A stretch of DNA of 64,000 nt from Erysipelotrichaceae bacterium (GCA_015059185.1 SVAY01000009.1:1-64000); one strand, 5' to 3'; shown: positions 1-9,635, counted from the stretch's first letter. Made by a program: numbers and translations. The notes: a model not told the origin generated them from the letters alone.

Positions 1-98
1 TCCTAAGAAATGACGATTTTTATCCCTACTTAACTTTGGGTTTATCTAGGTTACCCCCTACTAAAATTTGGCTAACCTTCTTTTATAGATGTTATCTA

Positions 99-1025
99 TT
101 ATTTCTTTACTACTTCTGCGATTGCTGTTGCGGTGCTCGCAAGGTTTTGAATATCGCTTGGAACGATAATCTTTGTCGCTTGTCCTTCACCAAGTTTAAC
201 AAGGGCTTCATAGCTTCTAAGTTTTAAGACAGCTTCATCAGCTCCTGCTTCTTTCATAAGTTTTAAGCCATTTGCTTCTGCTTCTCTTACTCTAAGAATA
301 CCTTCAGCTTCTGCAGTCTTTAATTTAATTAATGCTTCTGATTCGCCTTCTGCCTTTTTAATAGCGGCTTGTTTATCAGCTTCGGCGTTAAGAATCATTG
401 ATTCTTTTCTACCTTCAGCCCCTAAAATCGCGGATTGCTTTTCACCTTCCGCGAGAAGGATCTTTTCACGCTTTTCTCTTTCGGCACGCATTTGACGTTC
501 CATGGCTTCTCTAATATCTTTAGGAGGGAGAATGTTTTTCACTTCCACACGGTTCACTTTAATGCCCCATGGGTCAGTTGCCTCATCTAAGATGGTTCTC
601 ATCTTGGTATTAATGACGTCACGTGAAGTTAATGTTTCATCTAAATCAAGTTCACCAATAATATTTCTTAAGGTTGTCGCGGATAAGTTTTCAATGGCCA
701 ACACTGGGTTTTCAATACCATAACTATAGAGTTTAGGATCGGTGACGCAGTAGAAGACGACAGTGTCAATCTTCATAGTGACATTATCTTTAGTAATCAC
801 GTCTTGAGGATCAAAGTCTTTAATTTGTTCCTTCATTGAGATACGGTAAGCCACTCTATCGATAAATGGGACTAACATATGGATACCGACATCCCAAGTC
901 TTTCGATATCCACCAAGTCTTTCGACAATCACTTTTTGAGCTTGTCTAACAATCTTAATGGAGCTAATTAAAATGACTAATAATAATACTCCAATAATTG
1001 ATAACGCAATAATTAATCCAATCAT
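99..1025 (-). CDS. SPFH/stomatin-like membrane protein (QmcA-type)
   Basis: Protein of 308 aa. A single hydrophobic segment (about residues 2-22) anchors it in the membrane. An SPFH/band-7 domain follows (about 25-190), then an Ala/Glu/Lys-rich coiled coil (about 175-270) with repeated AEGE and AEAE blocks. This is the bacterial stomatin/paraslipin layout. Such proteins oligomerise into membrane microdomain scaffolds, often with a membrane protease or an NfeD partner. The NfeD gene lies 1 nt upstream on the same strand, matching the widespread qmcA-nfeD pairing. The specific cellular role cannot be read from the sequence. Confidence 0.9.
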   Translation of the reverse strand: MIGLIIALSIIGVLLLVILISSIKIVRQAQKVIVERLGGYRKTWDVGIHMLVPFIDRVAYRISMKEQIKDFDPQDVITKDNVTMKIDTVVFYCVTDPKLYSYGIENPVLAIENLSATTLRNIIGELDLDETLTSRDVINTKMRTILDEATDPWGIKVNRVEVKNILPPKDIREAMERQMRAEREKREKILLAEGEKQSAILGAEGRKESMILNAEADKQAAIKKAEGESEALIKLKTAEAEGILRVREAEANGLKLMKEAGADEAVLKLRSYEALVKLGEGQATKIIVPSDIQNLASTATAIAEVVKK

Positions 1026-1026
1026 G

Positions 1027-1467
1027 TTATTTTTCTACCTTTCTAACAACTAATTTGTTTCCTGAAATTGCAACAACTTCAGCTTTATCATTTTCTTTTA
1101 ACTGCTCTTCTTCATCAACAGTTGTTACTCTCCAAACAAGTCCGTTTACTTTGGCTTCGTAAAGATTATCTTTATTTAAATCTAATATCGTAATCTTCTT
1201 ACCAATTAATTCATCGACATTAGTGTTTCTCTTCTCTTTATTAAAATATTTATGAACCAGTGGCCTTAATCCTAATAAAGAAGCACCAGAAACGACGATA
1301 AAGACGATTAATTGAATCCACCAGCTCGCTCCTGGAATGAATGAGATGATAAGAGCAATAATACTACCGAAACAGAAGAATATTGAGACTAACTCTGTTG
1401 TCGTTGCTTCAATGATAATGGCTACTACAAATATTGCTAGCCAAACAATCCACATATATTGTTCCAT
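1027..1467 (-). CDS. NfeD-like membrane protein
   Basis: Protein of 146 aa from the chosen ATG at 1467. An upstream in-frame start would add seven residues, but the GGAGGAG ribosome site lies just before the 1467 ATG. Two or three N-terminal membrane segments (to about residue 75) precede a C-terminal soluble OB-fold-like NfeD domain (about 85-146, 'GKKITILDLNKDN...GLVWRV'). NfeD proteins partner SPFH proteins, and the SPFH gene follows directly. The start overlaps the previous gene's stop as TAATG, so the genes are probably translationally coupled. Confidence 0.87.
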   Translation of the reverse strand: MEQYMWIVWLAIFVVAIIIEATTTELVSIFFCFGSIIALIISFIPGASWWIQLIVFIVVSGASLLGLRPLVHKYFNKEKRNTNVDELIGKKITILDLNKDNLYEAKVNGLVWRVTTVDEEEQLKENDKAEVVAISGNKLVVRKVEK

Positions 1468-1841
1468 TATTTCTCTCCTCCAAAACAAATCACTAATGAA
1501 TTCTCTTTTTCATCCCACTTACTAATACCTCTAAGTCCTGCTTTAGGAATCTCAACGTGGATGATAGAAGCGATTTGGCTAATATTTTTCGTATTACCAA
1601 ATCTCATAAAACTTTTTTGAATGTTGAATTTAATTTTTAAACTTGATTGATACTTCACATCATTATCTTCGTCTAATGATAATGGTTTAAGATAAATCGT
1701 ATCTGTTTCATCATCTAAACCCACTAGCACGCTATATTTATCAATAAACTTATCAACGAATTGCTTATTTGTTTGAATATAGTTTTGATATATTGTTGCA
1801 GTGCCTGTCGTATCAATCTTACTAATCCATTTTACACTCAT
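1467..1841 (-). CDS. Hypothetical 124-aa protein upstream of nfeD
   Basis: Small soluble protein without signal peptide or membrane segment. It is mixed beta/alpha in character and rich in Lys, Asp and Ile. I do not recognise a family. It is the first gene of a three-gene minus-strand unit with NfeD and the SPFH protein, and its TAA stop overlaps the nfeD ATG by one base. The coupling suggests a job linked to the membrane pair, but the sequence gives no function. Confidence 0.7.
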   Translation of the reverse strand: MSVKWISKIDTTGTATIYQNYIQTNKQFVDKFIDKYSVLVGLDDETDTIYLKPLSLDEDNDVKYQSSLKIKFNIQKSFMRFGNTKNISQIASIIHVEIPKAGLRGISKWDEKENSLVICFGGEK

Positions 1842-1915
1842 AATGACCTCCTACAACAATATTATACATACTTATACAATTTTATACAATATTTATCAAA
1901 CAAATAACAAAGGAT

Positions 1916-1941
1916 AATAAAAACCCTCGATTTCTCGAGGG
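1916..1941 (-). terminator. Intrinsic terminator after tuf
   Basis: On the minus strand CCCTCGA, loop GAAA, TCGAGGG is followed by TTTTATTAT. The perfect 7-bp stem sits 25 nt after the tuf stop codon and closes the str operon. Confidence 0.9.
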
Positions 1942-1965
1942 TAGTTATCAGTTACTATAACTAAA

Positions 1966-3150
1966 TTATTTAATAATTTCGTTAACAGTACCAGCACCAA
2001 CGGTTCTACCACCTTCACGGATGGAGAATTTGGTACCTTTTTCAAGAGCGATTGGGTGAATTAATTCAACGTTTAATTCAACGTTATCGCCTGGCATAAC
2101 CATTTCGACACCAGCTGGGAGGGTGATAACACCGGTAACGTCAGTGGTACGGAAGTAGAATTGTGGTCTATAGTTGCTTAAGAAAGCTGTATGACGGCCA
2201 CCTTCTTCTTTGGTTAAGACGTAGACAGAAGCCTTGAATGTGGTATGTGGAGTAACACTACCTGGTTTAGCAAGGACTTGACCACGTTGGACTTGGTCAC
2301 GGTTGATACCTCTTAAAAGGACACCAACGTTATCACCAGCTTGGACAAAGTCACAAGTTTTTCTGAATGATTCAAGACCTGTAATAACGGATTTTTGAGT
2401 TGGTCTGATACCGACGATTTCAACTTCGTCACCGAGTTTAGCACTACCTCTTTCAACACGGCCTGTAACAACAGTACCACGGCCAGAGATGGTCATAACG
2501 TCTTCGATAGCGAGTAAGAATGGTTTGGCATCATCACGAACTGGATCTGGGATGTAAGCATCAACAGCATCCATTAAAGCTAAGATTTGCTTTTCAGCTT
2601 CTGGATCGCCATCGAGGGCTAATCTAGCAGAACCACGAATCACTGGGACTTCATCACCTGGGAAGCCGTAGCTATTGAGTAAGTCACGGACGTCCATTTC
2701 GACTAAGTCTAATAATTCTGGATCGTCAACAAGGTCGGTCTTGTTAATGAAGACGACGATGTATGGAACACCAACTTGACGAGCAAGTAAGATGTGTTCA
2801 CGAGTTTGTGGCATAACGCCATCAGTACCAGCAACAACGAGGATAGCACCATCCATTTGAGCAGCACCAGTAATCATGTTCTTGACATAGTCAGCGTGCC
2901 CTGGGCAGTCAACGTGAGCATAGTGTCTCTTAGCTGTTTGGTATTCGATATGGGCTGTGTTAATTGTAATACCACGAGCCTTTTCTTCTGGTGCAGAGTC
3001 AATTTGAGCATAGTCTTGTTTGACTGCTCCACCTTTTTTTGCTAAGACAGCGGTAATAGCAGCGGTTAATGTGGTCTTACCATGGTCAACGTGTCCGATG
3101 GTACCAATGTTAACGTGAGTCTTACTTCTGTCAAACTTTTCTTTTGCCAT
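1966..3150 (-). CDS. tuf: Translation elongation factor Tu
   Basis: Full-length EF-Tu of 394 aa. It delivers aminoacyl-tRNA to the ribosome A site in a GTP-dependent step. Visible G-domain motifs are GHVDHGKT (19-26), DCPGHADY (about 81-88) and NKTD (about 136-139), followed by beta-barrel domains 2 and 3 ending in the conserved [17 protein letters not shown] ribosome site precedes the ATG. It is the last gene of the rpsL-rpsG-fusA-tuf unit and also has its own candidate promoter in the 96-nt gap after fusA, which would raise its dosage. Confidence 0.99.
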   Translation of the reverse strand: MAKEKFDRSKTHVNIGTIGHVDHGKTTLTAAITAVLAKKGGAVKQDYAQIDSAPEEKARGITINTAHIEYQTAKRHYAHVDCPGHADYVKNMITGAAQMDGAILVVAGTDGVMPQTREHILLARQVGVPYIVVFINKTDLVDDPELLDLVEMDVRDLLNSYGFPGDEVPVIRGSARLALDGDPEAEKQILALMDAVDAYIPDPVRDDAKPFLLAIEDVMTISGRGTVVTGRVERGSAKLGDEVEIVGIRPTQKSVITGLESFRKTCDFVQAGDNVGVLLRGINRDQVQRGQVLAKPGSVTPHTTFKASVYVLTKEEGGRHTAFLSNYRPQFYFRTTDVTGVITLPAGVEMVMPGDNVELNVELIHPIALEKGTKFSIREGGRTVGAGTVNEIIK

Positions 3151-3193
3151 TGTTTGAATCTCCTTTCAATTTAAATGCGAATTCAACGGTTTA

Positions 3194-3222
3194 ATAATAT
3201 AGCAATCTTTTTTTATAATCAA
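3194..3222 (-). promoter_or_regulatory. Candidate internal promoter for tuf
   Basis: On the minus strand TTGATT (3217-3222), a 17-nt spacer and TATTAT (3194-3199) lie about 45 nt before the tuf ATG. A small hairpin (ACACC, TAAC, GGTGT at 3222-3235) sits just upstream and may thin out fusA read-through. Confidence 0.6.
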
Positions 3223-3246
3223 CACCTAACGGTGTAATTATTGATT

Positions 3247-5325
3247 TTAGCGGGCCATTCCGCTCTTTTTGATGATTTCTTCTTGGACGAATCTTGGGCA
3301 TTCACCGTAGTGATCGAATTGCATCACGTAGTTACCTCTACCTTGAGTCATACTACGTAAGTCGGTAACGTATCCGAACATTTCGGATAATGGTACTTCA
3401 GCTTCGATGATTTTGGCGTTTGCTCTTTGAGATTCACCAGTAGTTTGTCCTCTACGTCTAGCGATATCACCTAAGACATCACCATAATATTGTTCAGGGA
3501 CAGTGACTTCGATTTTCATAATTGGCTCTAAGATGACTGGGTTACATTTCTTAGCAGCTTCTTTGAGAGCTAAGCTAGCAGCAATCTTATAGGCAGCTTC
3601 ACTAGAGTCAACATCATGGTAACTACCATCGAATAATGTAGCTTTGATATCCATGACTTTGAATCCGGCTAACATACCTCTATCAAGAGCGTCAATTAAT
3701 CCATCTTGAGTTGGTTTGATGTATTCACGTGGAACGGCACCACCAACGATCGCGTCAACGAATTCAAATCCTTTGCCTGGGTTTGGTTCGAATTTGATCC
3801 AAACGTGACCATATTGACCTCTACCACCAGATTGACGGATATATTTGCCTTCACATTCAGCGGCAGATTTAATTGTTTCACGATATTCAACTTGAGGAGC
3901 ACCAACGTTAACTTGAACGTTAAATTCTCTCTTCATACGGTCAACAATAATGTCTAAGTGTAATTCACCAACACCAGCGATAATGGTTTGACCAGTTTCT
4001 GGGTTAGTTCTCACTCTGAAGGTTGGATCTTCTTCAGCGAGTTTTTGTAAAGCAATTGACATCTTTTCTTGGTCAGCTTTAGTCTTTGGTTCAACGGCTT
4101 CTTCGATAACTGGATCTGGGAATTCCATCTTTTCTAAGATGACTTCATGATTTTCATCACATAATGTGTCACCTGTTGTGGTATTCTTAAGTCCAACGAC
4201 AGCACCGATATCACCAGCGTGTAATTCTTCAACTTCTTCTCTATGGTTACTGTGCATTAAGACTAAACGGGAAATTCTTTCCTTTTGTCCTTTTGTACTA
4301 TTTAACACATAGCTACCAGATTTAAGAACACCGCTATAGATACGGACATAAGCGAGACGACCAACAAATGGGTCAGTAGCAATCTTGAATGCTAATGCAC
4401 CGAGAGGTTCATTGTCATCAGGTTTGCAAACGATTTCATTACCACTTTCATCGGTGCCCTTAGCAGGTGGGATATCAAGTGGAGATGGTAAGTAATCGAT
4501 AACACCATCAAGGAGTAATTGGATGTTCTTGTTCTTATAAGCAGATCCACAGAAGACTGGGTGGAATTCACCAGTTAAAACAGCTTTACGGATAGCAGCT
4601 TTAGCAGTTGGAACATCTGGTTCTTGACCTTCAAGGACCATCATTAAGATATCTTCATCATAGTTAGCAAGAGCTTCGAATAATTTTCCTCTTAATTCCA
4701 CAACCTTATCAGCATATTCTGCTGGGATTGGTTCTTCGTGTGGTGGTTCATGTGGATCGTTACCATAAACCCAAGCTTTTTGTTCTAAGATGTCGATAGC
4801 ACCTTTTAATGTGGATTCAATTCCGATTGGGTATTGGACAGCGGCAGCATTAGCACCGAGTCTTTCGTGAAGGGAACGAACACACATTTCGAAGTCCGCA
4901 CCGATAGCGTCAAGTTTGTTGACGAAGACGATACGTGGAACTCCATATTTTGAACCTTGTCTCCAAACTGTTTCAGTTTGTGGTTCAACACCGTTTTTGC
5001 CATCGAGGACGGTAACAGCACCATCTAAGACACGGAGTGAACGTTCAACTTCAACGGTGAAGTCGACGTGCCCTGGAGTGTCGATAATGTTTACTCTATT
5101 ACCTTTCCAGAAGGCGGTAGTAGCAGCAGAGGTAATGGTAATACCTCTTTCTTGTTCTTGGGCCATCCAGTCCATAGTAGCTTGTCCATCATGGACTTCA
5201 CCAATCTTATGGGTCTTTCCGGTGAAGAATAAGATACGTTCAGTGGTAGTTGTTTTACCAGCATCGATGTGGGCCATAATCCCGATGTTACGGGTATGGG
5301 CTAAATCATATTCACGTGCAGCCAT
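3247..5325 (-). CDS. fusA: Translation elongation factor G
   Basis: Full-length EF-G of 692 aa, the GTPase that drives ribosomal translocation. G1 is AHIDAGKTT (18-26). The G-domain motifs DTPGHVDF and NKLD follow, then domain II, the domain III/V alpha-beta folds and a domain IV with HVWIKFEPN. It lies 11 nt after rpsG and before tuf in the standard str order. An AAGGAAG ribosome site precedes the ATG. Confidence 0.99.
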   Translation of the reverse strand: MAAREYDLAHTRNIGIMAHIDAGKTTTTERILFFTGKTHKIGEVHDGQATMDWMAQEQERGITITSAATTAFWKGNRVNIIDTPGHVDFTVEVERSLRVLDGAVTVLDGKNGVEPQTETVWRQGSKYGVPRIVFVNKLDAIGADFEMCVRSLHERLGANAAAVQYPIGIESTLKGAIDILEQKAWVYGNDPHEPPHEEPIPAEYADKVVELRGKLFEALANYDEDILMMVLEGQEPDVPTAKAAIRKAVLTGEFHPVFCGSAYKNKNIQLLLDGVIDYLPSPLDIPPAKGTDESGNEIVCKPDDNEPLGALAFKIATDPFVGRLAYVRIYSGVLKSGSYVLNSTKGQKERISRLVLMHSNHREEVEELHAGDIGAVVGLKNTTTGDTLCDENHEVILEKMEFPDPVIEEAVEPKTKADQEKMSIALQKLAEEDPTFRVRTNPETGQTIIAGVGELHLDIIVDRMKREFNVQVNVGAPQVEYRETIKSAAECEGKYIRQSGGRGQYGHVWIKFEPNPGKGFEFVDAIVGGAVPREYIKPTQDGLIDALDRGMLAGFKVMDIKATLFDGSYHDVDSSEAAYKIAASLALKEAAKKCNPVILEPIMKIEVTVPEQYYGDVLGDIARRRGQTTGESQRANAKIIEAEVPLSEMFGYVTDLRSMTQGRGNYVMQFDHYGECPRFVQEEIIKKSGMAR

Positions 5326-5336
5326 AACTTACTTCC

Positions 5337-5807
5337 TTACCACTTATAGTGGGCGTAAGCCTTATTAGCTTCAGCCATCTTATGGACGTCATCTCTCTTC
5401 TTGACAGATGCACCAGTTCCGTTAGCAGCATCGATAATCTCATTAGCGAGACGTTCTTCCATGCTCTTTTCGTTTCTAAGACGGGAATAGTTGACTAACC
5501 ATCTTAAGCCTAAAGTGACTTTTCTTTCTGGAGAAACTTCGACTGGTACTTGATAGTTAGCAGCACCAATTCTTCTCACTTTTAATTCAACTTCTGGCAT
5601 GATGTTGTTGATTGCGGTAGCAAAGACATCCATGGCAGGTTGATTGGTCTTCTCTTCTACTTTCTTGAAGGCGGTATAGAGAATCTTTTGGGCAGTGCCC
5701 CTTTTACCATCAATCATAATCTTGTTAATTAAACGAGTAACTAACTTTGAATTATAGATTGGATCAGGTAATACATCACGTTTCGCGACTTTTCCTTTTC
5801 TTGGCAT
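5337..5807 (-). CDS. rpsG: Ribosomal protein S7
   Basis: Protein of 156 aa, the usual length of S7, the primary 16S rRNA 3'-domain binder that nucleates assembly of the 30S head. It starts MPRKGKV and has the conserved [15 protein letters not shown] and PVEVSPERK segments and the C-terminal AHYKW. It follows rpsL by 17 nt with an AAAGGAG ribosome site, so cotranscription in the str operon is expected. Confidence 0.99.
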   Translation of the reverse strand: MPRKGKVAKRDVLPDPIYNSKLVTRLINKIMIDGKRGTAQKILYTAFKKVEEKTNQPAMDVFATAINNIMPEVELKVRRIGAANYQVPVEVSPERKVTLGLRWLVNYSRLRNEKSMEERLANEIIDAANGTGASVKKRDDVHKMAEANKAYAHYKW

Positions 5808-5824
5808 AATCTCTTCTCCTTTCC

Positions 5825-6244
5825 TTACTTAGCAGCTTTTGGTTTCTTAGAACCATAAAGTGAGCGGCCTTGTCTTCTTTTTTCAATACCGGCGCAGTCT
5901 AAGGTACCACGGATAATGTGATATCTAACACCTGGTAAATCTTTAACACGTCCGCCACGAATCATAACGGTACTGTGTTCTTGTAAGTTGTGTCCTTCTC
6001 CACCGATGTAAGCAGTGACTTCGTATCCGTTAGATAAACGTACACGGGCGTACTTTCTTAAAGCAGAGTTTGGTTTCTTAGGAGTCATGGTACCGACACG
6101 AGTACAGACACCTCTTTTTTGTGAGGAGGCTTGGTTCATCTCTTTTTTCTTTAAAGAGTTCCATCTCTTACCTAAAGCTGGAGCCTTAGATTTGACGACG
6201 GCTGTTCTTCTACCTTCTCTGACTAATTGGTTGATTGTAGGCAT
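5825..6244 (-). CDS. rpsL: Ribosomal protein S12
   Basis: Protein of 139 aa, the decoding-centre protein of the 30S subunit. The conserved [11 protein letters not shown] and [13 protein letters not shown] loops are intact. They carry the lysines at which streptomycin-resistance changes occur in other bacteria, and both are wild type here. It is the first gene of the str operon. The next gene upstream is an unrelated plus-strand epimerase, so the operon is not attached to rpoBC as it is in many Firmicutes. Confidence 0.99.
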   Translation of the reverse strand: MPTINQLVREGRRTAVVKSKAPALGKRWNSLKKKEMNQASSQKRGVCTRVGTMTPKKPNSALRKYARVRLSNGYEVTAYIGGEGHNLQEHSTVMIRGGRVKDLPGVRYHIIRGTLDCAGIEKRRQGRSLYGSKKPKAAK

Positions 6245-6261
6245 TAATCTTTCCTTTCATC

Positions 6262-6341
6262 GATACATCCACGTTTCCGGGTGTATCATTATTTCCTTTA
6301 AAAAATGACCATAAGGTCTGATGTGTTCACGAGAAACACAC
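6262..6341 (-). promoter_or_regulatory. Structured 5' leader of the str operon
   Basis: Three consecutive inverted repeats lie between the promoter and rpsL. Arms are TGTGTT/AACACA near 6324-6340, GACC/GGTC at 6307-6318, and a 9-bp arm pair with one mismatch (GATACACCC against GGATGTATC) at 6262-6287. None is followed by a T-run, so they do not look like a terminator. They may be a ribosomal-protein binding site or simply mRNA leader structure. Confidence 0.45.
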
Positions 6342-6349
6342 GCTTATAT

Positions 6350-6378
6350 AATATATAGAGGAATAATAATACGTGCAA
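6350..6378 (-). promoter_or_regulatory. Promoter of the str operon
   Basis: On the minus strand TTGCAC (6373-6378), a 17-nt spacer and TATATT (6350-6355) lie about 105 nt before rpsL. A long AT-rich stretch upstream resembles an UP element. Confidence 0.65.
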
Positions 6379-6591
6379 GAAAAAATTTAAAAAACATGAA
6401 AATTTGTTAATTATATGAGCATAAACACAACTATTTATTGTTCTCATCCTTGAATTAGTTAATGTCACTAAACAACTTTTTTTCTTAATAAAATTTGCAC
6501 CTTGCTTTATTGTTAAGTGCATTTTTTGCACCTAAGTAAATTACATAGTGCACTTCTATTCATATCTGGGTTTTAAAAAGTTCATATGCCT

Positions 6592-6613
6592 CCTATATAT
6601 ATTTAAAAGACGG
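6592..6613. repeat. 22-bp intergenic motif, copy 1
   Basis: This exact 22-bp sequence begins CCTATATAT and ends TTAAAAGACGG. It recurs at 8546-8567, and AAAAATGTTGAA follows both copies within 7-11 nt. Read on the minus strand, each copy supplies an ATATAT box 17 nt after a TTG-starting hexamer (TTGTAA here). The rest of the 473-bp gap (6245-6717) holds the str promoter and leader. I see no convincing gene in it. Confidence 0.55.
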
Positions 6614-6717
6614 AACAAATTACAAAAATGTTGAAAAAATATGAAAAAATCTATGAACAACAACCGCTAATCACTATTTGTATTTCATTTATCGCGCAAG
6701 AAATATAGAATCTAACT

Positions 6718-7698
6718 ATGAACATTTCTCAATATAAAAAAGAAGATTTAGAATTCATTTCTATTAAAAATGATCTCGGCTTTGAAGTCATCTTTTGTTC
6801 TTTAGGTGCATCAATATTTGCTATTAAAGATGGAGATAGATATTTAACTCAAACTCCCGTGGATTTATCAACCTATAAACTCACTCCAATCTATCATGGC
6901 AAGACCATTGGTAGAATCTGTAATCGTGTTAGTTATGGCGAAGTTATTATTAATAATAAAACATATAAAATGGATTTAAATGAGCCTCATGCTTCTTTAC
7001 ACGGAGGAAGAGAGGGCTTATCAACAAAAATATTCTCCTATGAGATTAAAGAAGATAATGATGAAGTAAAGCTCATATTCAATTATTTATCCAAAGATTT
7101 AGAAGAAGGTTTACCTGGTAATGTTAACCTTAAAGTGACATATGTTTTATATAATTATAAAAACGAAATTTTACTCGAATATTCTGCTTCTAGCGATAAA
7201 GATACTGTTCTCGCTTTAACTAATCATACTTACTTCACGTTAGGATCAAAAAATCTTGATGATTTATCACTAATGATAAACGCTGATAAATTTCTTCATC
7301 CTAATAAAGAAGATTTGTTGCCACTAGAAATAAGAAATGTCACTCCAGCAATGGACTTTCGTATAAGTAAAAAAATCGCAAAAGATATTAATGATAATTA
7401 TTTAAAGAACTCTCGTACTTATGGATATGACCACCACTACTTCTTTATTGAATCAAACCAACTAATTCCTCAAGTTAAATTGAGTAATAATGAATATGAA
7501 TTAAATATCTATACCAATTATTCAGGTGTCCAAATATATACAGATAACTACCCAGATAACATTAAATGGGAACAGCTAACTGATAAAAGACGCCGTTCTA
7601 TTGCTATTGAGCCACAGGACTCAACATTGTCTCGAGAGATATTAAAAGGAAATGCCCTCTATGAGCGTTTCATAAAATACTGCTTTATAAAGAGATAA
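6718..7698 (+). CDS. galM: Aldose 1-epimerase (GalM family)
   Basis: Protein of 326 aa. Mutarotases interconvert alpha and beta anomers of galactose, glucose and related sugars in the cytoplasm. Family landmarks are GRICNRVSYG, the LHGG motif with the first catalytic His, TNHTYF with the second His, YDHHYF, and AIEPQ with the catalytic Glu near the C-terminus. No Shine-Dalgarno sequence precedes the ATG, so translation may start on a very short leader. It stands alone between the str operon and the convergent GNAT gene. Exact sugar preference is not visible. Confidence 0.88.
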   Translation: MNISQYKKEDLEFISIKNDLGFEVIFCSLGASIFAIKDGDRYLTQTPVDLSTYKLTPIYHGKTIGRICNRVSYGEVIINNKTYKMDLNEPHASLHGGREGLSTKIFSYEIKEDNDEVKLIFNYLSKDLEEGLPGNVNLKVTYVLYNYKNEILLEYSASSDKDTVLALTNHTYFTLGSKNLDDLSLMINADKFLHPNKEDLLPLEIRNVTPAMDFRISKKIAKDINDNYLKNSRTYGYDHHYFFIESNQLIPQVKLSNNEYELNIYTNYSGVQIYTDNYPDNIKWEQLTDKRRRSIAIEPQDSTLSREILKGNALYERFIKYCFIKR

Positions 7699-7706
7699 GG
7701 TCAAAC

Positions 7707-8204
7707 TTAGTATTTTTTGTTAATTATATAATTCTCAATTTTTTCCATTGGGTAGAAACATACAAATTCCTTATATGTCTTTTCAAATCCCATTAGTTCA
7801 TAAAAACCTATTGATTCTGGCTTCGACTCAACCACTATACCAAAGGAAGCAGAGTAAAAAGATGATTCGTACACTATTTGGATTATATTTTGGATGAGAA
7901 ATCTGCCTATGTGTTTTCTTTGATGATTAATATCTACAGCTAGTCTAGCCAATAAAACAACTGGAATTGGATATCTTGGTAGTGTTTTATTTATTGATAA
8001 TGATTCTCTTTTGATAGAGCCATTCGCTAAAGTAAAGAAACCAATAACTTTATCATCTTCTAAACATAAGTATGTTTTTCCAATGTTGTCTAAATCATTT
8101 TTCAGCGCATAACTCTTAAGATATTTATTTAGAAGCTCAACACCACAATCAAAATCGTTTAAAACCTCTTTACAGGTCAAGTTTCTTATCGAAATCAATT
8201 TCAT
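7707..8204 (-). CDS. GNAT acetyltransferase toxin of a TA pair
   Basis: Protein of 165 aa with a GNAT fold. Motif A reads LARLAVDINHQRKHIGRFLI and binds acetyl-CoA; the C-terminal GFYELMGF segment carries the usual general-acid Tyr. The start overlaps the end of an upstream DUF1778-type antitoxin gene by 35 nt. This is the layout of AtaT/TacT/KacT toxins, which acetylate the amino group of charged aminoacyl-tRNA and block translation. Family and pairing are clear; activity is inferred. A plain N-acetyltransferase is the alternative. Confidence 0.82.
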   Translation of the reverse strand: MKLISIRNLTCKEVLNDFDCGVELLNKYLKSYALKNDLDNIGKTYLCLEDDKVIGFFTLANGSIKRESLSINKTLPRYPIPVVLLARLAVDINHQRKHIGRFLIQNIIQIVYESSFYSASFGIVVESKPESIGFYELMGFEKTYKEFVCFYPMEKIENYIINKKY

Positions 8205-8454
8205 CTAATAGTTTCTTTTGATATTCGGTAAGTTCTGAAGGATGATTAATTATTTCATAAAAGCGCAGCGCCTCTTCGTCGTTCAAATAGATAGTTTTGT
8301 TCTTAACCAAATCTATTTTAGCTTGTTTGAGTGCTAAAGAAATAAGATAAGACGAAATGGATAATCTTGATTCAGCAGCTGCTTTTTCAATTAATTGTTT
8401 TTCTTCTTTTGTTACCCTAATATCAATTCTTTCCTTTCTAGTTTGGACGGCCAT
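8170..8454 (-). CDS. DUF1778-type antitoxin (ribbon-helix-helix)
   Basis: Protein of 94 aa from the ATG at 8454. A TTG six codons earlier lies on top of the GAAAGGAG ribosome site, so I reject it. The N-terminus (RKERIDIRVTKEEKQLIEKAA) is a ribbon-helix-helix DNA-binding domain typical of the TacA/AtaR/KacA class. The acidic C-terminal tail would wrap the acetyltransferase. It precedes and overlaps the GNAT gene, and such pairs usually autorepress their own promoter. Confidence 0.83.
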   Translation of the reverse strand: MAVQTRKERIDIRVTKEEKQLIEKAAAESRLSISSYLISLALKQAKIDLVKNKTIYLNDEEALRFYEIINHPSELTEYQKKLLDEIDFDKKLDL

Positions 8455-8545
8455 AATTAATTCTCCTTTCAATTACTTTATACAAATATGTACGGCATTT
8501 GTCCACACATTTTTATTGTGTTGGGTTAATTCTTGTGAAATTTCC

Positions 8546-8567
8546 CCTATATATATTTAAAAGACGG
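8546..8567. repeat. 22-bp intergenic motif, copy 2
   Basis: Identical to 6592-6613. It lies between the antitoxin gene (minus) and the ROK kinase gene (plus). On the minus strand TTGCTT, a 17-nt spacer and ATATAT can be read, which would serve the toxin-antitoxin pair. On the plus strand it lies about 120 nt before the kinase ATG. Confidence 0.55.
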
Positions 8568-8687
8568 TTGAAAAAGCAAAAATGTTGAATTTTTTTAAAA
8601 TATTTCAAATTTCTTCTTATATATAAATATAGAAAAACATAATAACTTGCCTTATACTAAAATTAATAACTTAAAGGAGTTACATAT

Positions 8688-9635
8688 ATGTTTTCAATAG
8701 GTGTTGACATCGGTGGTATGTCGATGAAATGTGGCCTTGTTAATGAAAAAGGACAAGTTTTAGATACCGTTATCGTTCCTACTACATGTGGAGATCCATA
8801 TGAAAAGACAATTAACGATTTAATTTATGGCATCAAGAATTTATTAAATAAGAATAAATTATATCCAGACGATGTTAATGGCATTGGAATCGGTGTTCCT
8901 GGTGTCGTTAACGTAAGAAAAGGTACTGTTGATAGCAGCGCCAATCTCAAATGGGAAAACGTTCCTCTTAGAGATATGGTGCAAGAAGGTACAGGCCTTC
9001 AAGTGAGACTTACTAACGATGCGAATGCCGCAGCGTTAGGTGAAGCACGCTTCGGCTTTAAATGGAAATATCCTAATGTTGTAATGATTACCTTAGGTAC
9101 CGGCGTTGGAGGTGGCCTCATACTTGACGGCAAACTCTTTGAAGGTAATGAAGGTAAAGGTGCTGAACTTGGTCATATCACCCTTATTATGAACGGTGAA
9201 TTATGTGGCTGTGGTAGAAGAGGATGCGCTGAAGCATATGCCTCTGCTAGTGCTCTTATTAGACAAACTAAAGAAGCAATGAACTTAAATAAAGATTCAC
9301 TCCTATGGAAACTATGTAAGGGTGACATTGAAAATGTTAACGGCAAAACTCCATTCGATGCTGCTCAAAAAGGTGATAAGGTCGGAGAAGAAGTTATTAA
9401 TAACTATATTAAGTATTTAGGTGAAACAATCCTTAACTATAACAACATCTTCCGTCCAAATGCCTTCATCCTAAGCGGTGGTATTGCTAAACAAGGCGAT
9501 TACTTAATTGATAAACTTAAAGCCTATTGTGCTCTATATGACTGGGGTTATAAAAATACACCAGTACCTGAATTATTAATTGCAACACTCGGTTATGAAT
9601 CAGGTATCATCGGAGCAGCAAGCTTATATCTATAA
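8688..9635 (+). CDS. ROK-family sugar kinase, probable glucokinase
   Basis: Protein of 315 aa. ROK kinases phosphorylate glucose or other hexoses with ATP. Visible motifs are the N-terminal phosphate loop DIGGMSMKCGLV, NDANAAALGEA, the ATP-binding LGTGVGGGLILDG, the GAELGHIT segment with the zinc-ligand His, and the ROK zinc motif CGCGRRGCAE. The ATG has a strong AAAGGAG site, and a TATACT box lies at 8653-8658. Length and N-terminus fit the Firmicutes GlcK group. An N-acetylmannosamine kinase or fructokinase cannot be excluded. Confidence 0.88.
   Translation: MFSIGVDIGGMSMKCGLVNEKGQVLDTVIVPTTCGDPYEKTINDLIYGIKNLLNKNKLYPDDVNGIGIGVPGVVNVRKGTVDSSANLKWENVPLRDMVQEGTGLQVRLTNDANAAALGEARFGFKWKYPNVVMITLGTGVGGGLILDGKLFEGNEGKGAELGHITLIMNGELCGCGRRGCAEAYASASALIRQTKEAMNLNKDSLLWKLCKGDIENVNGKTPFDAAQKGDKVGEEVINNYIKYLGETILNYNNIFRPNAFILSGGIAKQGDYLIDKLKAYCALYDWGYKNTPVPELLIATLGYESGIIGAASLYL

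Noticed and set aside
1..98. Imperfect dyad GGTTACC/GGCTAACC near the left edge as a terminator for the SPFH operon
   Set aside because: The arms have a mismatch and no T-run follows on the minus strand.
36..227. 63-codon plus-strand frame at the window start
   Set aside because: It overlaps the SPFH gene in antisense and has no family features.
1966..6244. Use of TGA as tryptophan (Mycoplasma code)
   Set aside because: Genes use TGG for Trp, and TGA ends several genes in ATGA overlaps (for example 22339-22342, 47615-47618, 53971-53974).
6298..6531. 77-codon minus-strand frame upstream of rpsL
   Set aside because: It runs through the str promoter and leader, has no ribosome site, and its Cys/Phe/Leu-rich composition is typical of AT-rich non-coding DNA.
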